A stretch of DNA of 64,000 bases. Origin: Duganella lactea. GTDB lineage: Bacteria; Pseudomonadota; Gammaproteobacteria; Burkholderiales; Burkholderiaceae_D. Shown here piece after piece: positions 17,807-29,002 of this stretch. The notes below the pieces were generated by a model. It was given only the letters and a program-made list of their open reading frames with translations. It did not search any database and had not been told where the DNA came from. The position numbers and the translations under genes are program-made. The DNA is taken from NCBI RefSeq assembly GCF_009857505.1, contig NZ_WWCP01000011.1:84039-148038 (forward strand), given 5' to 3'. Each line of letters begins with the position of its first letter. Positions within the stretch are counted from its first letter, which is position 1.

Positions 17807-18610
17807 TCACTCCAGCAGAAAGTTGCGCGGTGACGCCTCCAGGCTGGACCGCAGCTGCGCCGTCTCGTCCTTGAGGGCGACGCCCGACACCTGGCGGCGA
17901 CGCGCCTCGCTCAGCAGATAATGCAGCTTGAACGCCGCCGCCTCGTAATCCAAGCCCTGCGGACGGACGTTGGAAATGCAGTTGCGGCCGGCATCGCTGA
18001 GCCCAAGTCGCGGCGCCCAGCTCAGGTACAAGCCCATGCTGTCGGGCGAGCTCAGACCGGGACGTTCGCCGATCAACACCACCACCATGCGCGCGCCCAG
18101 CAGTTCGCCGACCTCATCCCCCACCGCCACCCGTCCCTGACGGACCACGCTGAGCGGCGCCAGCGTCCAGTGCTCCAGCGCCAGCCGCGCCCGCAAGGCG
18201 TGCAGCAGCGGCGCGGCGTTTTGCGCCAGCGCCAGCGAGGACAGGCCGTCCGCCAGCACCAGCGCCAGGTCGACTCCGGCCGGGTCGCGCGGCAAGGCTT
18301 GCAGTTGCGCGCGCGAGGCCGCGTCGAGCCGCCGCCCCAGATCAGGCCGTTGCAGATAAACGCTGCGGCTGGATGCCGCGCTGTGCAGTTCCAGCAGCGG
18401 GCCGGGCAGATCCAGCGCCGCCAGCGCCGGCCGCAACGCCGCCACGTCCAGCGGCGCGTGCACGGCGTCGCGCGCGCGCGCATGATCGAGCTGGAAGGCC
18501 AGTTGCGCGGCGGTAGGCAGGCTGACGCCGGCGCGGCCAAGGCCGATGCGCGCGTCGGTGTGGCGGCGCAGCGCGCGCCAGGGGTTCTCAACCACCAGGT
18601 CTGATTTCAT
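17807..18610 (-). CDS. eutC: Ethanolamine ammonia-lyase, light chain
   Basis: Small subunit of the adenosylcobalamin-dependent lyase that converts ethanolamine to acetaldehyde and ammonia. The 267-residue product has [32 protein letters not shown] near the start, [14 protein letters not shown] in the middle, and [22 protein letters not shown], the B12-binding-side signature, near residue 180. It starts 10 bases after eutB. No reactivating factor (eutA) or microcompartment shell gene is nearby. Confidence 0.94.
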   Translation of the reverse strand: MKSDLVVENPWRALRRHTDARIGLGRAGVSLPTAAQLAFQLDHARARDAVHAPLDVAALRPALAALDLPGPLLELHSAASSRSVYLQRPDLGRRLDAASRAQLQALPRDPAGVDLALVLADGLSSLALAQNAAPLLHALRARLALEHWTLAPLSVVRQGRVAVGDEVGELLGARMVVVLIGERPGLSSPDSMGLYLSWAPRLGLSDAGRNCISNVRPQGLDYEAAAFKLHYLLSEARRRQVSGVALKDETAQLRSSLEASPRNFLLE

Positions 18611-18620
18611 CGGCGCTCCG

Positions 18621-20012
18621 TCAAGCCAGGCGCGACAGCGCGCGTGCGAACGCCGGCGGCAGCGTTGCCGCCGGCGTGGCCGCCTCGTCGCTGGTGAAAA
18701 TCGCCATCTGCCGCAGCCAGGCCTCGAATTCAGGCGCCGGCTTCAGGCCCAGCACGCGGCGCGCGTACAGCGCGTCGTGGAACGAGGTGGTCTGGTAGTT
18801 CAGCATGATGTCGTCCGAGCCGGGGATGCCCATGACAAAGGTGCAGCCGGCCGTGCCCAGCAGCGTCAGCAGCACATCCATATCGTCCTGGTCGGCCTCG
18901 GCATGGTTGGTGTAGCACACATCGCAACCCATCGGCAGGCCCAGCAGCTTGGCGCAGAAATGGTCCTCCAGCCCGGCCCGCACAATCTGCTTGCCGTCGT
19001 ACAGATACTCGGGACCGATGAAGCCGACCACCGAGTTGACCAGCAGCGGTGCGTAGGCGCGCGCCACCGCATAGGCGCGCGCCTCGCAGGTCTGCTGGTC
19101 GACGCCATGGTGGGCGTTGGCCGACAGCGCGCTGCCCTGCCCGGTTTCAAAATACATGACGTTGTTGCCAACGCTGCCGCGCCCCAGCGACAGCGCCGCC
19201 TGTTGCGCCTCCGCCAGCAGCGCCAGGTTGATGCCGAAGCCGGCGTTGGCGGCCTCGGTGCCGGCGATCGACTGGAACACCAGGTCCACTGGCGCGCCGC
19301 GCTCGATGGCGGCGAGGGTGTTGGTCACATGGGTCAGCACGCAAGACTGGGTCGGGATGCCATAGCGGTCAATGATCTCGTCCAGCATGGTGACGATCTG
19401 GATCACCTGCGGCACGTTGTCGGTGGCCGGATTGATGCCGATGACGGCGTCGCCGCTGCCGTACAGCAGGCCGTCGAGCACGCTGGCGGCGATGCCGGTG
19501 GCGTCGTCGGTCGGGTGGTTCGGCTGCAGCCGGGTCGACAAGCGCCCCGGCAGGCCGATGGTGTTGCGGAAGGCAGTGACCACGCGGCATTTCCTGGCCA
19601 CCAGGATCAAATCCTGCACCCGCATCAGCTTGGAGACCGCCGCCGCCATTTCCGGCGTGACGCCGGGCGCCACCGCGGCCAGCGCGGCGCTGTCGGCGGC
19701 GTCGCCCAGCAGCCAGTTGCGAAAGTCGCCCACGGTCAGATGGGCGATGGCGGCGAAGGCGGCGCGGTCGTGGCGGTCGATGATCAGCCGCGTCACCTCG
19801 TCGTTCTCGTAGGGAATCAGCGCCTGCCGCAGAAACACGCTGAGCGGCAGGGCGGCCAGCGTCATCTGCGCCGCCACGCGCTCCTCGGCGGTGGCGGCGG
19901 CCAGCCCGGCCAGATAGTCGCCGGAACGGGCCGGCGTGGCCTTCGCCATCAAGTCCTTCAGGTCGCGGAACTGATATGTCCTGCTGCCCACCATGTGCGA
20001 AAAACTGCTCAT
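18621..20012 (-). CDS. eutB: Ethanolamine ammonia-lyase, heavy chain
   Basis: Catalytic TIM-barrel subunit. The ATG at 20012 follows a GGAGG site and gives 463 residues, the normal family length; a longer open frame to 20117 runs back into the upstream porin gene and was rejected. Recognisable blocks are [35 protein letters not shown] (active site) and [19 protein letters not shown] near the C-terminus. It is co-transcribed with eutC and probably with the upstream porin and permease. Confidence 0.95.
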   Translation of the reverse strand: MSSFSHMVGSRTYQFRDLKDLMAKATPARSGDYLAGLAAATAEERVAAQMTLAALPLSVFLRQALIPYENDEVTRLIIDRHDRAAFAAIAHLTVGDFRNWLLGDAADSAALAAVAPGVTPEMAAAVSKLMRVQDLILVARKCRVVTAFRNTIGLPGRLSTRLQPNHPTDDATGIAASVLDGLLYGSGDAVIGINPATDNVPQVIQIVTMLDEIIDRYGIPTQSCVLTHVTNTLAAIERGAPVDLVFQSIAGTEAANAGFGINLALLAEAQQAALSLGRGSVGNNVMYFETGQGSALSANAHHGVDQQTCEARAYAVARAYAPLLVNSVVGFIGPEYLYDGKQIVRAGLEDHFCAKLLGLPMGCDVCYTNHAEADQDDMDVLLTLLGTAGCTFVMGIPGSDDIMLNYQTTSFHDALYARRVLGLKPAPEFEAWLRQMAIFTSDEAATPAATLPPAFARALSRLA

Positions 20013-20035
20013 GCCCCCCCTCCGCGCTGCGCTAT

Positions 20036-20845
20036 TCAGAAATTGCGGGTCACCGACAGCAACAGCCGTTTCTGCGCCACATACTTGCCGCTGCCATCGG
20101 CATTGTAGAAGGTCCACAACGGCGTGCCATCGCGCTCTTGCTTGCCGCTGTTGTACACGGCGGCGGCCGAAAACGCCCAGTTGCCCGCCGTCTTGGTCAC
20201 GCCCGCCTTGACGTCGTAGAAATTGTACATGCCCAGATTGCGCACGCTCTGGCGGCCGGCGTGCAGATTCAGCGTCAGGCCCGGCGCCAGTTCCGGATTC
20301 CAGTTGACCTCGCCATACAGCGAGCCGCGCGTGTCGACCTGCCGGCCGCTGAACGGATCGGTGGTGAAGCCGAACCAGTACTTGCTCAGCGTTACCCAGC
20401 CGGTGACATTGAACGCGCCGGTGTTCCAGGCCAGCTTGGCGTCCTGGCTATGGTACTTGATGTCCTTGCCGCCCGCCGGGTAATGCGCGCCGGGGAACCA
20501 ATAAGTGACGACGCCGGCGTCGAGCGTGCTGTCGGCCCCCACGGGCGCGCGGTAGCCGCCGTAGACGTCGATCTCGGCGCCGCCGCCGTTGTTATAGGCC
20601 GCGTGCGAGACGCCGGAGCCGAACAGGCCGACATACCAGCCGCTGGCGTGGGTGAAGTCCAGGTTGGCCTGCGCGGTCGGCTTGGCCTGGGTTTGCGAGA
20701 TGCTGCGGAACAGGTAATCGGACACCACGGTGACATTGCCGGTGTCGGTCCATGCCGGCGCCGGATCGGCGGCGAAGGCGCCGCCGCTGACGGCGGCCAG
20801 CGTGAGAAGGGTCAGGGTACGGACGCGGGTGCGAGTAAGGGTCAT
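20036..20845 (-). CDS. TorF-family (Gcw_chp) putative outer-membrane porin
   Basis: A 269-residue protein with an N-terminal signal peptide (TLTLLTLAAVSGGAFA, cleavage before ADPAP). A beta-rich mature part begins VTVVSDYLFRSISQTQ, the hallmark of the Gcw_chp/TorF family, and it ends with an aromatic residue (VTRNF) as outer-membrane barrels do. It lies between the ethanolamine permease (40-base gap) and eutB (23-base gap). A role in letting ethanolamine cross the outer membrane is suggested by position only. Confidence 0.82.
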   Translation of the reverse strand: MTLTRTRVRTLTLLTLAAVSGGAFAADPAPAWTDTGNVTVVSDYLFRSISQTQAKPTAQANLDFTHASGWYVGLFGSGVSHAAYNNGGGAEIDVYGGYRAPVGADSTLDAGVVTYWFPGAHYPAGGKDIKYHSQDAKLAWNTGAFNVTGWVTLSKYWFGFTTDPFSGRQVDTRGSLYGEVNWNPELAPGLTLNLHAGRQSVRNLGMYNFYDVKAGVTKTAGNWAFSAAAVYNSGKQERDGTPLWTFYNADGSGKYVAQKRLLLSVTRNF

Positions 20846-20885
20846 GCGTAGTCTCCAGGGTTAAGCGGATAGGCGGATTAGCGGA

Positions 20886-22259
20886 TTAAGCGGCGGCGTG
20901 CCGGATGCGGTTGCTCTTGGTGGCGAGGAAGAAGCCATAGCCCACCGCGAGGAAGGCGGCGAACAGGCCGAAGATCAGCGGGTTGTAATAGATCATGGTC
21001 ACCATGCACACGCAGGCGCCGGCCAGCGCGATGGCCGGGAACAGCGGGAAGAACGGTGCGCGGAAGGGCCGCGCCATGGCCGGCTCGGCGCGGCGCAGCT
21101 TGAACAGGCTGAGCATGCTGAGGATGTACATGGTGATGGCGCCGAACACCGACATGGTGACGATGTTGGCGGTCAGCGTCTGGCCGCCAAACTTGATCAG
21201 CTCGTCGCTGTAGATGGCGGCGATGCCGACCACGCCGCCGGCGATGATGGCGCGGTGCGGCGTCTTGAAGCGCGGATGCACGGCGGCCAGGTAGCGCGGC
21301 AGGTAGGCCTCGCGCGCCAGCGCATAGATCTGCCGCGAGTAACCGAGGATGATGCCGTGGAACGAGGCGATCAAGCCGAACAGGCCCAGCCACACCAGCA
21401 TGTGCAGCCACTTGCTGTGCTCGCCCACGATCAGCTTCATCGCCTGCGGCAGCGGGTCGTTGATGTTGGCCAGCTTGGTCCAGTCGCCGGCGCCGCCGGC
21501 AAACACCATGACGCCGATCGCCAGCAACACCAGGGTGATGATGCCGGTGATATAGGCGATCGGAATCGAACGGCTCGGCTCCTTGGCCTCCTCGGCCGCC
21601 ATCGCCACGCCCTCGATCGCCAGGAAGAACCAGATGGCGAACGGAATCGCGGCAAACATGCCGGGGATGGCCAGCGCGCTGAAGCTGTCGTGGCCGGCCC
21701 AGCCACCCTTGGTGAAGTTGGTCATCGAGAAGCCCGGCGCCACCACGCCCATGAACACCAGCAGCTCGAAGATGGCCAGCAGCGCCATCAGCAGTTCAAA
21801 GCTGGCGGCGATCTGCACACCGACGATATTGAGCGTCATGAAGACCAGGTAGGCGCCGACCGCCGCCAGCTTGGGGTCGATGGTCGGAAACTGCACGTTG
21901 AGGTAGGCGCCGATGGCCAGCGCGATCGCCGGCGGCGCGAACACGAATTCGATCAAGGTCGCGGCGCCGGCCAGATAGCCGCCCAGCGGACCAAACGCGC
22001 GCTTGCTGTAGGCAAACGGGCCGCCGGCATGCGGGATCGACGTGGTCAGCTCGGTGAAGCTGAAGATGAAGGTGATGTACATCACGGCGACACACAGCGC
22101 GGTGATGATGAAGCCCAGCGTGCCGGCCGAGGCCCAGCCATAGCTCCAGCCAAAGTATTCGCCCGAAATCACCAGGCCGACCGCGATGCCCCATAGCTGG
22201 AAAGTACCCAGTGACTTCTGTAGCGCCGGGGAAGCCCCGGCTGCCGGTTGTGCGCTCAT
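20886..22259 (-). CDS. eat: Ethanolamine permease (APC superfamily)
   Basis: A 457-residue inner-membrane transporter with about 12 helices. LGTFQLWGIAVGLVISGEYFGWSYGW is the typical N-terminal block of ethanolamine permeases, and the internal AAEEAKEPSRSIPIAYITGI loop is that of the APC family. It is the first gene of the minus-strand ethanolamine group, facing the AraC regulator across 125 bases. Substrate assignment rests on family likeness plus eutBC downstream. Confidence 0.9.
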   Translation of the reverse strand: MSAQPAAGASPALQKSLGTFQLWGIAVGLVISGEYFGWSYGWASAGTLGFIITALCVAVMYITFIFSFTELTTSIPHAGGPFAYSKRAFGPLGGYLAGAATLIEFVFAPPAIALAIGAYLNVQFPTIDPKLAAVGAYLVFMTLNIVGVQIAASFELLMALLAIFELLVFMGVVAPGFSMTNFTKGGWAGHDSFSALAIPGMFAAIPFAIWFFLAIEGVAMAAEEAKEPSRSIPIAYITGIITLVLLAIGVMVFAGGAGDWTKLANINDPLPQAMKLIVGEHSKWLHMLVWLGLFGLIASFHGIILGYSRQIYALAREAYLPRYLAAVHPRFKTPHRAIIAGGVVGIAAIYSDELIKFGGQTLTANIVTMSVFGAITMYILSMLSLFKLRRAEPAMARPFRAPFFPLFPAIALAGACVCMVTMIYYNPLIFGLFAAFLAVGYGFFLATKSNRIRHAAA

Positions 22260-22384
22260 CTTATTCTCCTAAATAGCGGGTATGGAAGTTGCTCGATTTG
22301 AGTATAGGAGCGCGTGCGGCGCCGCCGTTATAGGAAATCGGCAAACCTGCGGCACGCGCAAAAACAACCACAGCAGGAATCGAC

Positions 22385-23341
22385 ATGCACCACACCGGCA
22401 CACTCCTCCCGCACCAACAGAGCGCCATCCGCACAGTGCTGGCGCACGATGCCGACCAGTTGGCGAGCGAACTGACCAACTGGCACCAGTGTTACGACCA
22501 GATCAGCGCCGGCCTGTTCCACGGCGCGCTGACCGAGTTGCGCTTGCCGGAGCTGCAAGTGTTTCGTGAGGATCTGAATCAGGCAGTGCGGCAGTCCTGC
22601 CGGGTGTGGCCGGACGCCATCTGGTTCGGCCTGCCCGAACACGGCGCGCTAACGCGCATCAACGGCCGCCAGGTGGAAGCGGACTGGATCATGGTGCAGC
22701 CCGGCAATGTGGAATTTGAACTGGTGACGCCGGCGGCCTACCGCATCTACGGCATCGTGGTCAGCCGCCAGTCGCTGGTGGAGGCGGCGCGCCGCCAGGG
22801 CTGCCAGATCGACTGGCAACGGCTGCGGTCGGCCGAGGTGCTGCGGGTCGACCGTGACGCGCGCGCCGCCTGCGCGCGCCTGCTGGCGCGGCTGCTGCCG
22901 GAGGCCGGCGCCAGCTTGCCGGCGGACGCGGGCGGCCCATGGCGGCAGGACGTGCTGTCAGCACTGCTCGACATGCTGGACCAGCGCTGCGTCGAACCGG
23001 CGCTGGCCGCCAGCCTGCAACGCCGCCGCCAGACGGTGGCGCGGGTGCGCGACTACATCGCGGCCCACCACGGCGACAGCATCACGGTACCGGCGCTGTG
23101 CGCGCAGGCGCACGTCAGCCGGCGCACGCTGCAATACTGTTTCGAGGATGTGCTGGGCATGAGCCCGCTCGCCTACCTGCGCACGGTGCGGCTGAACGGC
23201 GTGCGGCGCCAGCTGCGGGACGGCCGCGCCATCGGCGAGCTGGCCGGCGAGTGGGGGCTGTGCAACTTCAGCCAGTTCTCGTCCGACTACCGCAAGCTGT
23301 TCGGCCTCAGCCCATCTGCCGCGCTGAAGCGGCGCGGCTAA
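22385..23341 (+). CDS. AraC-family regulator, probable EutR-type activator of the ethanolamine genes
   Basis: A 318-residue protein. The N-terminal about 200 residues resemble the sensor region of EutR/AraC regulators (HTGTLLPHQQSAIRTVL near the start). The C-terminal 100 residues hold the AraC double helix-turn-helix (TVPALCAQAHVSRRTLQYCFEDVLGMSPLAYLRTVRL and IGELAGEWGLCNFSQFSSDYRKLFGLSP). Divergent placement from the permease gene argues for control of the ethanolamine operon by ethanolamine and B12, as for EutR, but this is inference. Confidence 0.85.
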   Translation: MHHTGTLLPHQQSAIRTVLAHDADQLASELTNWHQCYDQISAGLFHGALTELRLPELQVFREDLNQAVRQSCRVWPDAIWFGLPEHGALTRINGRQVEADWIMVQPGNVEFELVTPAAYRIYGIVVSRQSLVEAARRQGCQIDWQRLRSAEVLRVDRDARAACARLLARLLPEAGASLPADAGGPWRQDVLSALLDMLDQRCVEPALAASLQRRRQTVARVRDYIAAHHGDSITVPALCAQAHVSRRTLQYCFEDVLGMSPLAYLRTVRLNGVRRQLRDGRAIGELAGEWGLCNFSQFSSDYRKLFGLSPSAALKRRG

Positions 23342-23367
23342 AAAAAATCCCTCCGCGCGGGAGGGAT
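23341..23367 (-). terminator. Rho-independent terminator of the sec operon
   Basis: On the minus strand, TCCCTCC/GGAGGGA 7-bp arms around a GC loop are followed by seven Ts, 10 bases beyond the secF stop. It abuts the stop of the convergent AraC gene. Confidence 0.85.
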
Positions 23368-23376
23368 CGGGACGAC

Positions 23377-24399
23377 TTAGACGACGGCGCCGTCGGTTTC
23401 ATCTTTCGGCTTGATCGGCTTGATCAGGTCTTCACGCTTGACGCCCAGCCACATGGCGACGGCGGCGGCGACGAACACCGACGAGTAGATACCGAAGCAA
23501 ATACCGATGGTCAGCGCCATGGCGAAGTAGTGCAGCGTCGGACCGCCCAGGAACAGCATCGACAGCACCATCATCTGCGTGCAGCCGTGGGTGATGATGG
23601 TCCGCGAGATGGTCGACGTGATGGCGTTGTCGATCACCTCGTGCACGGTGGCGGTGCGCTGCTTGCGGAAGTTTTCGCGAATCCGGTCGAAAATCACCAC
23701 CGACTCATTCACCGAGTAGCCCAGCACCGCCAGGATACCGGCCAGCACGGTCAGCGAAAATTCCCACTGGAAGAAGGCGAAGAAGCCCAGAATGATCACC
23801 ACGTCGTGCAGGTTGGCGATAATCGCCGCCACCGCGTACTTCCACTCGAAGCGGATCGCCAGGTAGATCATCACGCCGATAATCACCATCACCAGCGCGT
23901 TCAGGCCGTTCTGCTTCAGCTCGTCACCGACCTGCGGGCCGACGAATTCCACTTTTTGCAGGCCGACCAGCTCACTGCCGGCGGCGTTCGAGCAGGACTG
24001 CTTGACCACGTGCTCGCCCTTGGCGGTCACGGTGTCGATCTGCTGCATGCTGCCGCTTTCGGCTTTGCACAGCGCGTCGTACACCTTGGCCGAGGCGTCT
24101 TTCGAGGTGATGCCCTTGATCACCGGCAGACGCAGCATGACGTCGTGCGCGGTGCCGAAGCCGGTGGCTTCAGGCTGCTCGTAGCCGATCGATTCCAGCG
24201 TGTGGCGGATCTTTTCCAGATTCGCCGCCTGCTGGTATTTCAGCTCCATCACGGTGCCGCCGGTGAACTCCACCGACAGGTGCAGGCCGCGATGCAGCAG
24301 GAAGAACACGGCCGCGACGAAGGTCAACGCCGAAACGACGTTGAACACCAGCGCGTGGCGCATGAACGGGATGTCTTTTTTAATGCGGAAAAATTCCAT
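23377..24399 (-). CDS. secF: Protein translocase subunit SecF
   Basis: A 340-residue inner-membrane partner of SecD, driving the late steps of Sec export with proton motive force. The first helix is followed by SVEFTGGTVMELKY, then the periplasmic domain and five C-terminal helices including GYSVNESVVIFDRIREN, the SecF signature. It starts 25 bases after secD and ends the queA-tgt-yajC-secD-secF series. Confidence 0.96.
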   Translation of the reverse strand: MEFFRIKKDIPFMRHALVFNVVSALTFVAAVFFLLHRGLHLSVEFTGGTVMELKYQQAANLEKIRHTLESIGYEQPEATGFGTAHDVMLRLPVIKGITSKDASAKVYDALCKAESGSMQQIDTVTAKGEHVVKQSCSNAAGSELVGLQKVEFVGPQVGDELKQNGLNALVMVIIGVMIYLAIRFEWKYAVAAIIANLHDVVIILGFFAFFQWEFSLTVLAGILAVLGYSVNESVVIFDRIRENFRKQRTATVHEVIDNAITSTISRTIITHGCTQMMVLSMLFLGGPTLHYFAMALTIGICFGIYSSVFVAAAVAMWLGVKREDLIKPIKPKDETDGAVV

Positions 24400-24424
24400 G
24401 TTTCGTGCCCCGAGTTATGTCCGA

Positions 24425-26293
24425 CTATTTCTGACCCGGTACCCAAACGGTACCGATGGCGATCGATTGCAGCTTCTTCTTGCGGCCATACCAGAGGTTG
24501 ACCACACCGCGCGACACAAACACGGCCGAGAACATCGAGGTCAGGATACCCAGCGTGTGCACCACGGCGAAGCCGCGGATCGGACCGGAACCGAACACCC
24601 ACAGCGCCACACCGACGATCAGCGTGGTGACGTTGGAGTCGATAATCGTCGCCCAGGCGCGGTCGAAGCCGGCGGAGATCGCCTGCTGCGGCGAGGCGCC
24701 GGAACGCAGCTCTTCACGCACCCGTTCGTTAATCAGCACGTTCGAGTCAATCGCCATCCCCAGCGCCAGCGCGATCGCGGCCATGCCCGGCAAGGTCAGC
24801 GTGACCTGCATCAGCGACAGGATGGCCAGCAGGAACAGCAGGTTGCAGGCCAGTGCGAACACGCTGAAGAAGCCGAACATCATGTAGTAGATGATCATAA
24901 AGATGGCGATCGCGGCGAAGCCGTACACGGTCGAGTGAATACCCTTGTTGATATTCTCCGCGCCCAGTGCCGGACCGATGGTGCGCTCTTCGATCACGTC
25001 CATCGGCGCCGACAACGCGCCCGAGCGCAGCAGCAGCGCCAGCTCGGTCGAGTTTTCCATGCTGCCCATGCCGGTGATCTGGAAGCTGCTGCCCAGTTCC
25101 TGCTGAATGGTGGCCACCGACAGCACTTCGCCCGGCTTGCCCTTCTTCTCGAACAGCACGATGGCCATGCGCTTGCCCACGCGTTCGCGGGTGGCGTCGC
25201 GCATGCGGCGGCCGCCGTCGCCGTTCAGGTCGATGCTGACCGCAGGCTGGTTGTTCTGGTCGGTACGCGCCATGGCGCTGGAGATGTAGTCACCGGTCAG
25301 CACCACGTCCTTGCTGAGGATGACCGGCACGCCCTTGCCGACGGTGAACAGTTCCGAGTTGAATGGCACGGCGGCCGACAGCTCGGTGCCCGGCGTGATC
25401 GACTCGTCGACCATGCGCACTTCCAGCGTGGCGGTGCGGCCGATCACGGCGCGCGCGCGCGCCACGTCCTGCACGCCTGGCAGCTGGACCACGATGCGGT
25501 CCGGGCCCTGCTGCTGGATGATGGGTTCCGCCACGCCCAGCTCGTTGACGCGCTTGGACAGGGTGGAGATGTTCTGCTTGACGCCGTCATCGATGGTTTG
25601 CTTCAGCGCGGCCGGTTTCAGGCTCATCACCGTTTTCAGCTCGCTGCCGGTGCCGGCATCGACGAACTGCAGGTCGGTCATGGTGCCGTTCAGTACGTCC
25701 TTGGCCTTCTGGCGGGTGGCGTCGTCACGGAATTTGATTTCCACGGTGTTGCCGACTTTCTCGATACCGGCGTGGCGCACGTTCTTGTCGCGCAGCGCGA
25801 CGCGGGCCGCCGTCTGCATGCCCTGCACGCGCTTGTTCAGCACGCCTTCGGCGTCGACTTGCATCAGGAAGTGCACACCGCCGCGCAGGTCAAGGCCGAG
25901 GTACATCGGCAGCGCGTGCAGCTTCTGCATCCATTTCGGCGTGTCGGCCTGCAGGTTCAGGGCCACCAGATAGGTCGGATCTTCGGGATCGGTGTTGAGG
26001 CCTTTTTCCAGCACCGACTTGGCGTGGAACTGGATGTCCGGGGTGGCGAAACGTACACGCACCGAGGCGTAGTTGCCAGTACCGTCGTAGGTGATGCCGT
26101 CATTGGCGATGCCGGCCTGGGCCAGCACATCGGCCACCTTGGCGGTCATGTCCGACGTCATTTTGACGGTCGACTTGCCGCTGGTCACCTGCACCGCCGG
26201 CGATTCGCCGAAGTAGTTGGGCACCGTGTACAGCGTGCCCAGTAGGATGGCCACCACGATCAGGATGTATTTCCAGACTGGATAACGATTCAT
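24425..26293 (-). CDS. secD: Protein translocase subunit SecD
   Basis: A 622-residue RND-like inner-membrane protein. The N-terminal helix (YILIVVAILLGTLYTVPNYFG) is followed by LGLDLRGGVHFLMQV, the SecD signature, a large periplasmic region, and the C-terminal helices with ALALGMAIDSNVLINERVREE. It works with SecF and YajC. A terminator-like hairpin lies in the 59 bases between yajC and this gene. Confidence 0.96.
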   Translation of the reverse strand: MNRYPVWKYILIVVAILLGTLYTVPNYFGESPAVQVTSGKSTVKMTSDMTAKVADVLAQAGIANDGITYDGTGNYASVRVRFATPDIQFHAKSVLEKGLNTDPEDPTYLVALNLQADTPKWMQKLHALPMYLGLDLRGGVHFLMQVDAEGVLNKRVQGMQTAARVALRDKNVRHAGIEKVGNTVEIKFRDDATRQKAKDVLNGTMTDLQFVDAGTGSELKTVMSLKPAALKQTIDDGVKQNISTLSKRVNELGVAEPIIQQQGPDRIVVQLPGVQDVARARAVIGRTATLEVRMVDESITPGTELSAAVPFNSELFTVGKGVPVILSKDVVLTGDYISSAMARTDQNNQPAVSIDLNGDGGRRMRDATRERVGKRMAIVLFEKKGKPGEVLSVATIQQELGSSFQITGMGSMENSTELALLLRSGALSAPMDVIEERTIGPALGAENINKGIHSTVYGFAAIAIFMIIYYMMFGFFSVFALACNLLFLLAILSLMQVTLTLPGMAAIALALGMAIDSNVLINERVREELRSGASPQQAISAGFDRAWATIIDSNVTTLIVGVALWVFGSGPIRGFAVVHTLGILTSMFSAVFVSRGVVNLWYGRKKKLQSIAIGTVWVPGQK

Positions 26294-26320
26294 ATAGCTC
26301 TAACGTTCAGTGTAGACGTC

Positions 26321-26345
26321 AAAAGGCCCGCGCGACGGCGGGCCC
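26321..26345 (-). terminator. Terminator-like hairpin between yajC and secD
   Basis: On the minus strand GGCCCGC and GCGGGCC form a 7-bp stem followed by four Ts, inside the yajC-secD gap. The short U-run suggests partial termination or an RNA stability element that lowers secDF relative to yajC. Confidence 0.5.
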
Positions 26346-26352
26346 GGGGAAG

Positions 26353-26688
26353 TTACAGGCTTTTCAGCGTGCCGTTCGGCAGCACGGTGGTGATCGCGTT
26401 CTTTTGCACGACCAGTTCCGCGCCGCTGGAGATTTCCAGCGTCACGTAGGCGTCGGCGATCTTGGTGATCTTGCCCAGCACGCCGCCGGCGGTCACCACT
26501 TCGGCGCCCTTGGTCAGCGCTTCCATCATGGCTTTCTGTTCCTTGGCGCGCTTCTGCTGAGGACGAATCATCAGGAAGTACATGGCCACGAACATCAGAA
26601 TCAGGAAACCATACTGACCCAGGAAGCTGGACGAACCCAGAACGTCGGTCGCGGATTGGGCGTAAGCATTGGAAATGAAGAAGGACAC
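26353..26688 (-). CDS. yajC: Preprotein translocase subunit YajC
   Basis: A 111-residue single-pass protein: helix near residues 20-40 (YGFLILMFVAMYFLMIRPQQKRAKEQ, the YajC signature) then a small cytoplasmic SH3-like part (TKGAEVVTAGGVLGKI). The start is a GTG at 26688 with GGAG a few bases upstream. It belongs to the SecDF-YajC complex. Confidence 0.94.
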   Translation of the reverse strand: MSFFISNAYAQSATDVLGSSSFLGQYGFLILMFVAMYFLMIRPQQKRAKEQKAMMEALTKGAEVVTAGGVLGKITKIADAYVTLEISSGAELVVQKNAITTVLPNGTLKSL

Positions 26689-26759
26689 AGTGACTCCGAT
26701 ATCTATAGTTTAAAAAACAGCGCTGTATTCTAGCACTGGCCGCCCGCCATGCAGGACTT

Positions 26760-28927
<2,168 letters not shown>

Positions 28928-29002
28928 TTGCGGACACTCTGTTCTTAACAAAAATACGGCAGGCCTTACAATACCGGCGGCCAACCCTCTATTTTACGCC
29001 AT

